From: JAYZDK01 sp964604165
GTDB lineage: Bacteria; Myxococcota_A; UBA796; CAJQPC01
Direction of reading: 5' to 3'
Assembly: GCA_964604165.1 (NCBI GenBank)
Contig: CAZRYF010000068.1
Coordinates: 1-25,596, forward strand
Length of the DNA stretch: 25,596 nt
Numbering within the stretch: position 1 is the stretch's first letter; the number at the start of each line of letters is the position of its first letter. This document shows positions 8,262 through 17,617 of this stretch, piece by piece. The notes below the pieces were generated by a model. The model had not been told where the DNA came from. It saw only the letters and a program-made list of their open reading frames with translations, and searched no databases. The position numbers were made by a program, and so were the translations under genes.

Positions 8262-11066
8262 ATGAAGACGCTGCTCACCTTGAGGGTCAACGGTGAGGCG
8301 CAAGAATTTGCTGCGCACCCCCACCACTCGCTCCTGGAGGTGCTCCGGTACGACTTGGGGCTGACGGGGTCCAAGCAGGGATGCGACAAGGGCGACTGCG
8401 GGGCTTGCACGGTGCTCGTGGAGGGGGAGCCGGTTCTCTCCTGCTGCACCCTCCCCCATGCGGTGGTGGGAAAGGAGATCACAACCATTGAGGGGTTGGC
8501 CTGCCCGGAAGGTCCGGATCCCGTGCAGCGGGCATTTGACGTGTGCGGGGCGCTGCAGTGCGGCTTCTGTCAGCCGGGCATGATGCTCTCCGCCCGGGCG
8601 CTCCTGAACGAGACCCCGGACCCCTCCGACGACCAGATTCGGGAGGCCCTTGGGGGAAACCTGTGCCGCTGTACTGGCTACACGAAGATCTTCGAGGCCG
8701 TGAGGGCAGCGGCCAAGGGAATACAGCGCCAGGTCCCCGTGGTCTACGGAGAGCCGGCGGAAGGCTTTTTGGTGCTGGGGGCACGGGGGCGAAAGGCGGA
8801 CGCCATCGCCAAGGCCACTGGCGAGGCAATCTACACGGATGACATGGTTCTTCCACGGATGGCCCACGGAAAGATTCTTCGCTCTCCTCACGCCCACGCC
8901 CGCATTCTCTCCATTGACACCCGGGAGGCCGAGGCGCTGGAGGGGGTGTATGCGGTCATGACCGGCGAGGACCTCCCCACTCCTTTCTGTGTCATTCCCT
9001 GGACACCGGATGAGCACGCCCTTGCCCCCGACAAGGTGCGATACATCGGGGACGGTGTGGCCGCCGTGGCGGCGGTGGATGAAGACACGGCGAACCGCGC
9101 GTTGGATCAGATCCGGGTGGAGTACGAGGTGCTGCCCGCGGCGGTGGAGCCTGCACAGGCCCTGGCCCAGGACGCACCCCTGATTCATGAGCGGGACTGG
9201 AAGGGCCGGGAGCGCACCTCCAACATCTGCAAGAGCGTCTCCCTGGAGTTTGGCGAGGTGGACAAGGGCCTGGAGGCGGCGTCGGCTGTGGTGGATGAGA
9301 CCTGGTCTTATGAAGGCTCAACCCACGCCCCCATTGAGCCCCACTGTGCTTTGGCGGACTGGTCCAGCGATGGGAACCTCACCCTGTGGTCCGCAACCCA
9401 GGTGCCCCACTACCTGCACCGGGAGCTCGCGCGGGTTCTGGATCTGCCCTCCTCTCGGATTCGCGTGATCCAGCCGGTACTGGGGGGCGCCTTTGGAGGC
9501 AAGTCGGAGCCTTTCGATCTGGAATTCTGTGCCTCTCTTCTCTCAAGAAAGGCGGGGCGGCCGGTGAAGATCCTCTACACACGGGAGGAGGTTTTCTATT
9601 CCCACCGGGGACGCCACCCCATGTCGATGCACATGCGCATCGGGGCGGACAAAGACGGAAAGCTCACGGCAGTGGACTCGGACATCGTGATCGATGGAGG
9701 GGCCTATCACTCCTTTGGAATGATCACGACCTACTACGCAGGCCAACTGCTTCCGGGGCCCATCGACTTTCCCGCGTATCGATTCAACTCCAAGCGGGTC
9801 TACACCAACAAGCCCTGTTGTGGTCCCAAGCGAGGCCACGGGTCGGTGCAGCCTCGGTTTGCCTTGGAGGGTGCGCTGGACGAGCTGGCCCTGCGCTTGG
9901 GGCTGGATCCGATCGAGCTTCGCCGTCGCAATTCCATGGAGTCGGGAGACACCACAGTCAACGGCCAGGTGGTGCCATCCACAGGGATTCTGCAGTGCCT
10001 CGACTCTGTTGAGAAGTCCTCCCGGTGGAGAGAGCGTCGGGGCAAGCTCCCCTTTGGGCGAGGGCTTGGCGTGGCATGCTCCATGTACATCTCCGGCACG
10101 GCGTACCCGATCTACCCCAACGAGATGCCCCAGTCCGCGGTGATCGTAAAGGGTGATCGATCCGGGCGGCTGACCGTTTTTTCAGGTGCTTCGGACATCG
10201 GCCAGGGCTCAGATGGCATGCTGGCCTACATCGTCGCAGAGGAAACCGGAGTCAACCCGGACGACATCGTGGTGGTGTCCTCCGACACGGATCTGACACC
10301 GGTGGACCTTGGTGCCTACTCCTCGCGCATCACCTACATGGGGGGCCTTGCTGCCCAACAAGCAGGGCGGCGCTTGCGAGACCGCATGGTCGCTGCCACC
10401 GCAGCGGCCTGGGAAGTTTCCGTGGACCAGGTGGGTGTGGCGCTAGGGCACCTGTACCTCAAGTCTGATTCGGGGCGGTCCATTTCCAGTAGGGAGGCGC
10501 TCATCCTTGCCGAGGCGGCGGGGGGAGCCTTGGCAGAGCACGGCGCCTATTTCACCCGCAAAGTGGGGGGAGACTACCGGGGGGGAACCATTGGGGCATC
10601 CCCGGCCTACTCCACCACCGCGCATGTAGCAGAAGTGGTGGTGGACCCGACAACTGGCGTGGTGCGGGTGGAGAAGGTCTGGGCTGCCCACGACTGTGGA
10701 CGGGCCTTGAACCCGGTCATGGTGGAAGGACAGATTGAGGGCTCCGTCTACATGGGCTGGGCAGAGGCCATCATGGAGGCCCACGTCTTCCGGGAGAACG
10801 GCCTCCACATGGGGCCGAACCTACTGGATTACCGAATTCCCACCTCGGTGGAGACGCCCGATCTCGTGGTAGACATCATCGAGACCCTGGACCCAGGCGG
10901 TCCGTACGGCGCCAAGGAGGCAGGAGAGGGGCCCCTGCACCCAATCATTCCTGCCATTGCCAATGGAATTTACGATGCGGTGGGCATTCGCTTGCGCCGC
11001 ATGCCCTTCACTCCGGATCGCGTGTTGGCAGCCCTACAGTCCGAGACCCGAGAGGCGAGCAAGTAG
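8262..11066 (+). CDS. hcrA: Fused [2Fe-2S] and molybdopterin subunits of a 4-hydroxybenzoyl-CoA reductase-like molybdenum hydroxylase
   Basis: A 934-residue protein of the xanthine oxidase family. Residues 1-155 are the iron-sulfur subunit: plant-type ligands C41, C46, C49, C61, and helical-domain ligands C100, C103, C135, C137. The rest is the molybdopterin subunit: GGAFGGKSE (408-416), CGPKRGHGS (520-528), DIGQGSDG (645-652), and GAKEAGEG (883-890) with the likely catalytic Glu889. The CGPKRGHG form and the partner FAD subunit point to 4-hydroxybenzoyl-CoA reductase, which reductively removes the ring hydroxyl of 4-hydroxybenzoyl-CoA. In the known enzyme the small (HcrC) and large (HcrA) subunits are separate; the fused length is close to their sum. 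No CoA ligase, benzoyl-CoA reductase or ferredoxin gene is in the window, so the substrate remains inferred. Another xanthine dehydrogenase-family substrate is possible. Confidence 0.85.
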   Translation: MKTLLTLRVNGEAQEFAAHPHHSLLEVLRYDLGLTGSKQGCDKGDCGACTVLVEGEPVLSCCTLPHAVVGKEITTIEGLACPEGPDPVQRAFDVCGALQCGFCQPGMMLSARALLNETPDPSDDQIREALGGNLCRCTGYTKIFEAVRAAAKGIQRQVPVVYGEPAEGFLVLGARGRKADAIAKATGEAIYTDDMVLPRMAHGKILRSPHAHARILSIDTREAEALEGVYAVMTGEDLPTPFCVIPWTPDEHALAPDKVRYIGDGVAAVAAVDEDTANRALDQIRVEYEVLPAAVEPAQALAQDAPLIHERDWKGRERTSNICKSVSLEFGEVDKGLEAASAVVDETWSYEGSTHAPIEPHCALADWSSDGNLTLWSATQVPHYLHRELARVLDLPSSRIRVIQPVLGGAFGGKSEPFDLEFCASLLSRKAGRPVKILYTREEVFYSHRGRHPMSMHMRIGADKDGKLTAVDSDIVIDGGAYHSFGMITTYYAGQLLPGPIDFPAYRFNSKRVYTNKPCCGPKRGHGSVQPRFALEGALDELALRLGLDPIELRRRNSMESGDTTVNGQVVPSTGILQCLDSVEKSSRWRERRGKLPFGRGLGVACSMYISGTAYPIYPNEMPQSAVIVKGDRSGRLTVFSGASDIGQGSDGMLAYIVAEETGVNPDDIVVVSSDTDLTPVDLGAYSSRITYMGGLAAQQAGRRLRDRMVAATAAAWEVSVDQVGVALGHLYLKSDSGRSISSREALILAEAAGGALAEHGAYFTRKVGGDYRGGTIGASPAYSTTAHVAEVVVDPTTGVVRVEKVWAAHDCGRALNPVMVEGQIEGSVYMGWAEAIMEAHVFRENGLHMGPNLLDYRIPTSVETPDLVVDIIETLDPGGPYGAKEAGEGPLHPIIPAIANGIYDAVGIRLRRMPFTPDRVLAALQSETREASK

Positions 11067-11070
11067 TTCC

Positions 11071-12048
11071 ATGCTGCGCATGCCCCCTTTTCAGTACCAC
11101 CACCCCGCCAGCACTGCGGAGGCCGTGGCGCTCTGGCACGAGCTTCCAGATGCCATGTATGTGGCCGGGGGGACCGATCTGCTTCCAAACCTGAAGCACC
11201 ACCTGTTCTCTCCCGTGCACCTCATTGGGTTGTCAGGGCTTCCAAAATGCTCTCCGGTGGAGAGAGACGGGTTCATCGTGCTGGACGGGGGAATGAGCCT
11301 GCACAACCTCTCGGAACACCCGTTGATCCGGGAACGCTTGGCCCCTTTGGCTCAGGCAGCAGGGTTGGTGGCAGGGCCGCAGATTCGGCGTATGGGTACC
11401 CTGGGAGGCAACATCCTTCTGGATACGCGTTGCCTCTTCTACAACCAGTCCAAGTTCTGGAGGGGTGCCCTCGGGTTCTGCTTGAAGAAGGAAGGAGACT
11501 GGTGTCACGTGGTCGGGGGCCCCAAGACCTGTGTGGCGGCCCAGAGCTCGGACACGGTGCCGGTCTTGCTGGCCCTGGATGCATCCATTGTGTTGCAAGG
11601 AAGGGAAGAAGAGCGGGTTTTGAACTTGCGGGACCTTTTTCAATTCAACGGCATGGATCACCTGACCATCGAGCCGGGGGAGCTGCTGACCCGGGTGCAC
11701 ATCCCTGTGCCTGGTCCGGGGTTTGCTGGCGTCTACCTAAAGCTTCGCACGCGGGACTCCATTGATTTTCCTCAATTGGGGCTTGCCGTGGTGTCCAACT
11801 GGGACGGCGCGGATCTGACGGGATTGGAAATAGTCGTGGGGGCCGTCAACCCCAAGCCCAAGGGAATTCGGGGGCTCGACGCCTTTCTTGGGGGCGGGCT
11901 CAACGAAACGTCGATCGCGGCCATTGCCGATCTGGTGACAAAGCAGACCCGGCCCAACGCGGCGATCTCCGGTGACCCCCAGTGGCGAAGAGCCATGGCG
12001 GGAGTCTTTACGACCCGTGCTCTCAAGTCCATTCGCCCAGGAGAGTAG
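11071..12048 (+). CDS. hcrB: FAD-binding subunit of a 4-hydroxybenzoyl-CoA reductase-like enzyme, with extra Cys cluster
   Basis: A 325-residue FAD subunit of a CoxM/HcrB-type molybdenum hydroxylase. FAD-binding motifs are AGGTDLLPNLK (32-42) and MGTLGGNILLDTR (108-120). Between these and the rest of the domain lie C121, C137, C145 and C154. Their spacing of 16, 8 and 9 is what I recall for the ligands of the extra [4Fe-4S] cluster in Thauera aromatica HcrB, which is absent from ordinary xanthine dehydrogenases. This is the strongest evidence for the enzyme type. I chose the ATG at 11071, four bases after the stop of the fused subunit. Upstream starts would overlap that gene and translate as out-of-frame shadow. 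The two genes clearly form one transcriptional unit and one complex. Confidence 0.88.
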   Translation: MLRMPPFQYHHPASTAEAVALWHELPDAMYVAGGTDLLPNLKHHLFSPVHLIGLSGLPKCSPVERDGFIVLDGGMSLHNLSEHPLIRERLAPLAQAAGLVAGPQIRRMGTLGGNILLDTRCLFYNQSKFWRGALGFCLKKEGDWCHVVGGPKTCVAAQSSDTVPVLLALDASIVLQGREEERVLNLRDLFQFNGMDHLTIEPGELLTRVHIPVPGPGFAGVYLKLRTRDSIDFPQLGLAVVSNWDGADLTGLEIVVGAVNPKPKGIRGLDAFLGGGLNETSIAAIADLVTKQTRPNAAISGDPQWRRAMAGVFTTRALKSIRPGE

Positions 12049-12066
12049 AGGGCAAAACCAAGGAAA

Positions 12067-12094
12067 CCCCGAGGCGGCTTAGAGTCGCTCGGGG
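12067..12094. terminator. Possible bidirectional hairpin between convergent genes
   Basis: CCCCGAG at 12067-12073 pairs perfectly with CTCGGGG at 12088-12094 around a 14-base loop. It lies 19 bases after the FAD-subunit stop and 22 bases before the stop of the convergent lipoprotein. A 12-base palindrome GGAAGATCTTCC follows at 12094-12105. There is no clear U-tract on either strand, so an intrinsic terminator is only a reasonable guess. Confidence 0.4.
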
Positions 12095-12115
12095 GAAGAT
12101 CTTCCTCGCGGTTGG

Positions 12116-12424
12116 CTACTTGGGGGGGGCGCCGATTTTGCCTGCGGTGCCACCACCATCTCGCCGAGAGGGACCGGCCATAGGCTTCTTCTCGCCGTCC
12201 GCCGGAGCAGCGGCTTCCGCTTCTTCGCCGCCACAGGGGTTGGCTTCCTCGCTGCCTTCCGCTGCGGGTGCTTCTTCCGCTGCGGGTGCTTCTTCCGCTG
12301 CGGGTGCTTCTTCCGCTGCGGGTGCGGGGGGCGCTGGAGCGTGGGCAGGCTCTTCGCCGCCTCCGCCGCCGCAGGCGATTCCAACGGAAATGGCGATGCC
12401 GAGCGTCATTGCAGAGCGTTTCAT
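12116..12424 (-). CDS. Small Ala/Glu/Pro-rich lipoprotein
   Basis: A 102-residue protein of unknown function. It starts MKRSAMTLGIAISVGIAC followed by five Gly. The basic n-region, hydrophobic core and Cys18 indicate a signal peptidase II lipoprotein, though Gly at -3 of the lipobox is atypical. The mature part is low complexity: an Ala/Pro/Glu linker with AAEEAP repeats, a short segment with NPCGGEE, and a Pro/Lys end. It has no recognisable domain and probably acts as a flexible envelope lipoprotein. GGAGGAG four bases before the ATG at 12424 fixes the start. It is convergent with the FAD-subunit gene and divergent from EF-G, so it is monocistronic. Confidence 0.72.
   Translation of the reverse strand: MKRSAMTLGIAISVGIACGGGGGEEPAHAPAPPAPAAEEAPAAEEAPAAEEAPAAEGSEEANPCGGEEAEAAAPADGEKKPMAGPSRRDGGGTAGKIGAPPK
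12257..12325. repeat. 18-bp tandem repeat, three perfect copies plus a partial one
   Basis: The unit TTCCGCTGCGGGTGCTTC occurs at 12257-12274, 12275-12292 and 12293-12310, with a fourth copy that decays after 12325. On the minus strand it encodes the AAEEAP linker of the small lipoprotein. Perfect DNA-level identity suggests slippage expansion. Confidence 0.92.
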
Positions 12425-12638
12425 GGGTCTCCTCCAAGTTTGTATGGACCCGGCAAAGACTGCGGGGTCACTCAACGAGAACAGGGATACTACAGTCATT
12501 CTCCCAAAGGCAAGGCCCCCGGCAAGAACCTGAATCGTCCTTCATTGATTGCTCCTCTCTCTTTTCTACCCTTGCGGGACTCTGGATGGACAGGTTAGCA
12601 AGGCCCGCTCTCAAACGAGGGTGGCTCGGGGGTTGACC
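12425..12638. other. Divergent intergenic region between the small lipoprotein and EF-G
   Basis: These 214 bases are the largest gene-free stretch in the window. They must hold the promoters of both flanking genes. A weak minus-strand candidate is TTGCCT (12513-12508) and TAGTAT (12492-12487) with a short 15-base spacer, giving a leader of roughly 55 bases for the lipoprotein. I see no convincing promoter for EF-G, no riboswitch and no small ORF with its own ribosome site. Confidence 0.5.
12487..12513 (-). promoter_or_regulatory. Weak sigma70-like promoter candidate for the small lipoprotein
   Basis: Read on the minus strand, TTGCCT at 12513-12508 and TAGTAT at 12492-12487 are separated by 15 bases, shorter than the preferred 17. 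The position would give a plausible leader before the ATG at 12424. This rests on hexamer similarity only. Confidence 0.22.
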
Positions 12639-14723
<2,085 letters not shown>

Positions 14724-14762
14724 CCTAGTGCTTGGCACCAGGTGGCTTTGAGGACCCCCCCC

Positions 14763-16022
14763 ATGCTCCGAGCTGAGATATACGAGCGCAGTCCCATGCG
14801 TGTCTTCGCCGAGTCGCTCCACGGAGGGTTGGCTGCTGGAGAGTTAGGTGCGGTGGTGGGGCCCGCTGGTGTGGGCAAGAGTGCGCTGCTGGTGCACATC
14901 GCGCTGGATCGCATCATGCGTGAGGAGCGGGTGCTGCACGTCTCGCTTCACGATGCGGCGGAGCATGTGCGCTCCTTTTACGATGAGATCTTCGGTGGTA
15001 TTGCCCGGGCGGTGAAGCTGGGCCCGGCGGATCGCACGGAAATTCAGGTTGAGCGTCACCGGCAGATCCATTCGTACCTCAATCGCTCCTTCGAGGCCGC
15101 TGACCTCTTGAAGGCCTTGGACATGATGGCAGCCATCTTGCAGTTCGAACCCACCTGCGTCATCGTGGATGGATACGATGGGCAGTCCGAGTCGGATCTT
15201 GCGGCGTTTCAGCAGATTGCCACGGAACGAAACCTGGCCGTTTGGTTCGCCTTGGAGGGCAGCCGCCGGTTGGATCCAGAGGATGCCTTTCTTCGGGAAG
15301 GCGGATTCTCCACTGCAGTCTCCCTGATGCCACGCGCCGTGTCCATTGACCTTAAGACCCTGAAGGTCCATGGAGAAATGCTCGATGGCTCGATGGGGCT
15401 GGAGCTGGACCCGACGACCCTGTTGATTCGGGCGGAGGACACGCTGGATCCGCAATCTGGAACCAAGATCCAGGACGCTGGAACCTGCACTCTCTACTCG
15501 GGTGGGGCCAAAGGAACCGAGTCCTATTTTGGGGCCCTGGCCGAAAAGGCCGGCATGGAAGAGGTGAACTTCACCTTTTCCGGTCACCGGCAGGAACGGG
15601 ATCGCGGTTCACGCCAGCTGACCGAGCGGGAGTTGGCCATGGGGGATGTGTCTCTCCTGTATGTGTCCCGGCGCTTGAACCGCAGCTATCGCCAGGAGAG
15701 CTTGATCCGCACGGTCCTCCAGAGCATCTGGCACCAGGTGAGTTGGTCCGAGCAGGTCTTCGTGGTGGGGGAAATCCAAGAGGACAATACCGTTGTGGGT
15801 GGCACCGGGTGGGCGGTGGAGCTCTCCCGCATGTGGAGAAAAAATCTCTGGGTCTATGACCAGAAGCAGGAAGCCTGGTTTCGCTGGATCGGTGAGCAAT
15901 GGGCTCCCGGGGTTCCGGTGATTGAGGCGGGTCGTTTCTGCGGCACGGGAACGAGGCGCTTGATGCCGGCGGGGGAAAAGGCCATCGACGACCTGTTCGA
16001 GCGAAGCTTCAGCGGTCGCTGA
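14763..16022 (+). CDS. RecA/KaiC-like ATPase fused to a C-terminal SLOG-like nucleotide-binding domain
   Basis: A 419-residue soluble protein. Residues 1-225 form a RecA-fold ATPase like KaiC/RadA: Walker A GPAGVGKS (33-40), Walker B CVIVDGYD (132-139) and a basic/aromatic HRQIHSYLNRSF helix region. From about residue 240 a second Rossmann-like domain begins with LYSGGAKGTESYF (244-256). It ends with a glycine loop VVGGTGWAVEL (344-354), then WVYDQ and WFRW. The GG-x(3)-G-[ST]-[DE] start and later GGTG-x-x-x-E loop are typical of the SLOG superfamily (YpsA, LOG, DprA), which binds nucleotides or their derivatives. The stretch GHRQERDRGSRQLT between them is rich in charged residues. GAGGA seven bases before the ATG at 14763 sets the start. 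It lies 39 bases after EF-G and about 50 bases before the MATCAP-like gene. Function is unknown; a nucleotide-ligand-controlled ATPase is an inference. Confidence 0.78.
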   Translation: MLRAEIYERSPMRVFAESLHGGLAAGELGAVVGPAGVGKSALLVHIALDRIMREERVLHVSLHDAAEHVRSFYDEIFGGIARAVKLGPADRTEIQVERHRQIHSYLNRSFEAADLLKALDMMAAILQFEPTCVIVDGYDGQSESDLAAFQQIATERNLAVWFALEGSRRLDPEDAFLREGGFSTAVSLMPRAVSIDLKTLKVHGEMLDGSMGLELDPTTLLIRAEDTLDPQSGTKIQDAGTCTLYSGGAKGTESYFGALAEKAGMEEVNFTFSGHRQERDRGSRQLTERELAMGDVSLLYVSRRLNRSYRQESLIRTVLQSIWHQVSWSEQVFVVGEIQEDNTVVGGTGWAVELSRMWRKNLWVYDQKQEAWFRWIGEQWAPGVPVIEAGRFCGTGTRRLMPAGEKAIDDLFERSFSGR

Positions 16023-16071
16023 CAGTTTCCTTCCGGGCGGTCTTCCCTCGGGACGGGATACTCTTCAATGG

Positions 16072-17160
16072 ATGCAGATCCCGGCTGAGATCGTCGAGGC
16101 GGATGCCACACTCCATGCGCTCTTCGAGCAGGTGGCGTTTTCTCGGTACTTGAACCCAGCCAACGTTGTGGAGGCCAGAAAGGCCTTCAACGAGGGCGCG
16201 GAAGCGCCGCCTTTTGACTACCATCCCGTGGACTGGGCACAGGAGGTGCTGGCGCGGCTTGGGGGGATTCGGCTCACCACCGACCACCCGCTTGGTGCCT
16301 TGGTGCAAGCCTCGATCGACAGCACCTGCACGTACATTCGTGCGCTGGATTCGCGAACCCCACAGGCCTTTGATGCCCTGGCTGTCGAGGCGGGTTGGTA
16401 CCCGGACGCCCAGCTGGTGACGGCTGCGGGCCAGGAGGTCCGCGCCAGGGACAAGGCGCCGTTCTGTCTTGGCGCCACCGAGCTCATGGAGTTGTTGCAG
16501 TTGGCGTTGGTGGAGCGCGGTTTGGACGGCTGGCGGGTGGAGTTGGATGATGTGATGTCGGCGCGGGTTTTGGTGGACAGCGCCAAGCGTCTTCTGCGGG
16601 TCAACAGCCGCGCTCGCTTTCGGGAGAGAGACATCGAGAAGCTCGTGGTTCACGAAATCGAGGTGCACGCCGTGCGGGCTTCCAATGGCGCGGCCCAACC
16701 CCTGCACCTGTTTGCCACGGGGCTTCCAGGCGCCTTGGAGACAGAGGAAGGGCTGGCCTTGTTGGCAGAGGAGAGAGCTGGGGCTGTGGCCCCGGGAAGT
16801 GCCTGGCGACAGGGGCTCGTAGTGCAGGCCATTGAGTGGGCCCGTACCATGGGTTTCCGAGAGTTGTATGAAGCCATCTGCGACGCGGGGGGGCAAGGGC
16901 TTGCATGGGGGGTATCGCTGCGCCTCAAGCGGGGACTTGCCGATCCCGGGGCGCCGGGTGTCTACGCCAAGGATGTTGTGTACTACAAGGGCGCTCGCCG
17001 GGTGCGGGCCTGGCTGGAGGCGGGACACCCGGTGGAGCATCTCTACGTGGGCAAGGTCAGCATCGACCACCCGGTGGAGGCGTGGCTGGAAGCTGGACTG
17101 CTCTCTCTCATGCCCGTCCCCCAGGTGTTTCGGGATCGCGCGGTGGTGCGGGCGGGTTGA
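16072..17160 (+). CDS. DUF1704 / MATCAP-like metallopeptidase (QEGLA-motif family)
   Basis: A 362-residue cytoplasmic protein of the DUF1704 family, also called flavohemoglobin expression-modulating QEGLA motif proteins. Visible signatures are HEIEVHAVRASNG (194-206) with the HExxxH zinc motif, TEEGLALLAEE (224-234) giving the second acidic ligand region, and a C-terminal RLKRGLADPGAPGVYAKDV block (284-302). The eukaryotic members MATCAP/TMCP remove C-terminal tyrosine from tubulin through this HExxxH site; bacterial substrates are unknown. Here the usual QEGLA reads EEGLA. An intact active site suggests a real carboxypeptidase-like enzyme. It follows the RecA/SLOG gene on the same strand and precedes a NUDIX gene by 58 bases. 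The ATG at 16072 has no strong ribosome site, so the start is less certain than the family. Confidence 0.85.
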   Translation: MQIPAEIVEADATLHALFEQVAFSRYLNPANVVEARKAFNEGAEAPPFDYHPVDWAQEVLARLGGIRLTTDHPLGALVQASIDSTCTYIRALDSRTPQAFDALAVEAGWYPDAQLVTAAGQEVRARDKAPFCLGATELMELLQLALVERGLDGWRVELDDVMSARVLVDSAKRLLRVNSRARFRERDIEKLVVHEIEVHAVRASNGAAQPLHLFATGLPGALETEEGLALLAEERAGAVAPGSAWRQGLVVQAIEWARTMGFRELYEAICDAGGQGLAWGVSLRLKRGLADPGAPGVYAKDVVYYKGARRVRAWLEAGHPVEHLYVGKVSIDHPVEAWLEAGLLSLMPVPQVFRDRAVVRAG

Positions 17161-17168
17161 TTCCAAAT

Positions 17169-17195
17169 TTGCGGGGGCGCGGATCGCGCTATACC
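17169..17195 (+). promoter_or_regulatory. Possible promoter with a palindrome in its spacer, upstream of the NUDIX gene
   Basis: TTGCGG (17169-17174) and TATACC (17190-17195) are separated by 15 bases. The spacer contains the perfect inverted repeat GCGCG-GAT-CGCGC at 17177-17189. This could be a weak promoter with an operator, or simply a GC-rich hairpin between the MATCAP-like and NUDIX genes. Confidence 0.28.
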
Positions 17196-17218
17196 CCCAT
17201 GCTGCAGCGAGGAATTCC

Positions 17219-17617
17219 ATGCCCACCAAGGCACACATTCGGGTGGTCTCGTCGGAGATCGAGCGGGAAGGTCGCTACCTGATCACGCAGCGCATGGCCA
17301 AGGCTGTTTTGCCGCTGTTGTGGGAGTTCCCCGGGGGCCGGGTGGAGCGAGGAGAGACTGAACAGGCCGCCCTTGCCCGGGAGCTCAAAGAGAAGATCGG
17401 TGTGGATGTGGAGGTCGGTGAGCTGTCCTTGCATGTCTCCCATGAGTACGACAACTACACCCTTGATCTGTTGGTGTACAAGGTGCAGATTGTCTCGGGA
17501 GAGCCCCAGTGCCTGGGCGTGGAGACTATTCGTTGGGTCCGACCGGAGGCGTTCGGCGACTACGAGTTTCCCGGTGCTGATCAGCAGACCGTGGACTCTT
17601 TGTTGGACCTGGATTGA
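17219..17617 (+). CDS. NUDIX hydrolase, MutT/NudG-like
   Basis: A 132-residue NUDIX protein of the family that hydrolyses nucleoside diphosphates linked to another moiety, such as oxidised dNTPs or dinucleotides. The NUDIX box begins at Gly40 and reads GRVERGE, then T-E-Q-A-A-L-A, then RELKEKIGV (54-62). It fits GX5EX7REUXEEXGU except that the last Glu of the EE pair is Lys59. In E. coli MutT that position (Glu57) binds the catalytic metal; the equivalents of Glu53 and Glu56 are present as Glu55 and Glu58. Activity may therefore be altered or lost. The ATG at 17219 is preceded by AGGA with five bases between. An upstream frame start would overlap the MATCAP-like gene. Its stop overlaps the TTG start of the next gene by four bases. 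Confidence 0.88.
   Translation: MPTKAHIRVVSSEIEREGRYLITQRMAKAVLPLLWEFPGGRVERGETEQAALARELKEKIGVDVEVGELSLHVSHEYDNYTLDLLVYKVQIVSGEPQCLGVETIRWVRPEAFGDYEFPGADQQTVDSLLDLD

Noticed and set aside
12079..12384. A minus-strand frame with strongly basic HPQRKK repeats
   Set aside because: It is the out-of-frame reading of the AAEEAP repeat in the small lipoprotein, which has the better start, ribosome site and signal peptide.
12594..12638. A longer N-terminus for EF-G starting upstream of 12639
   Set aside because: The extra residues do not match EF-G, and GGGGG six bases before the GTG at 12639 gives the normal family start.
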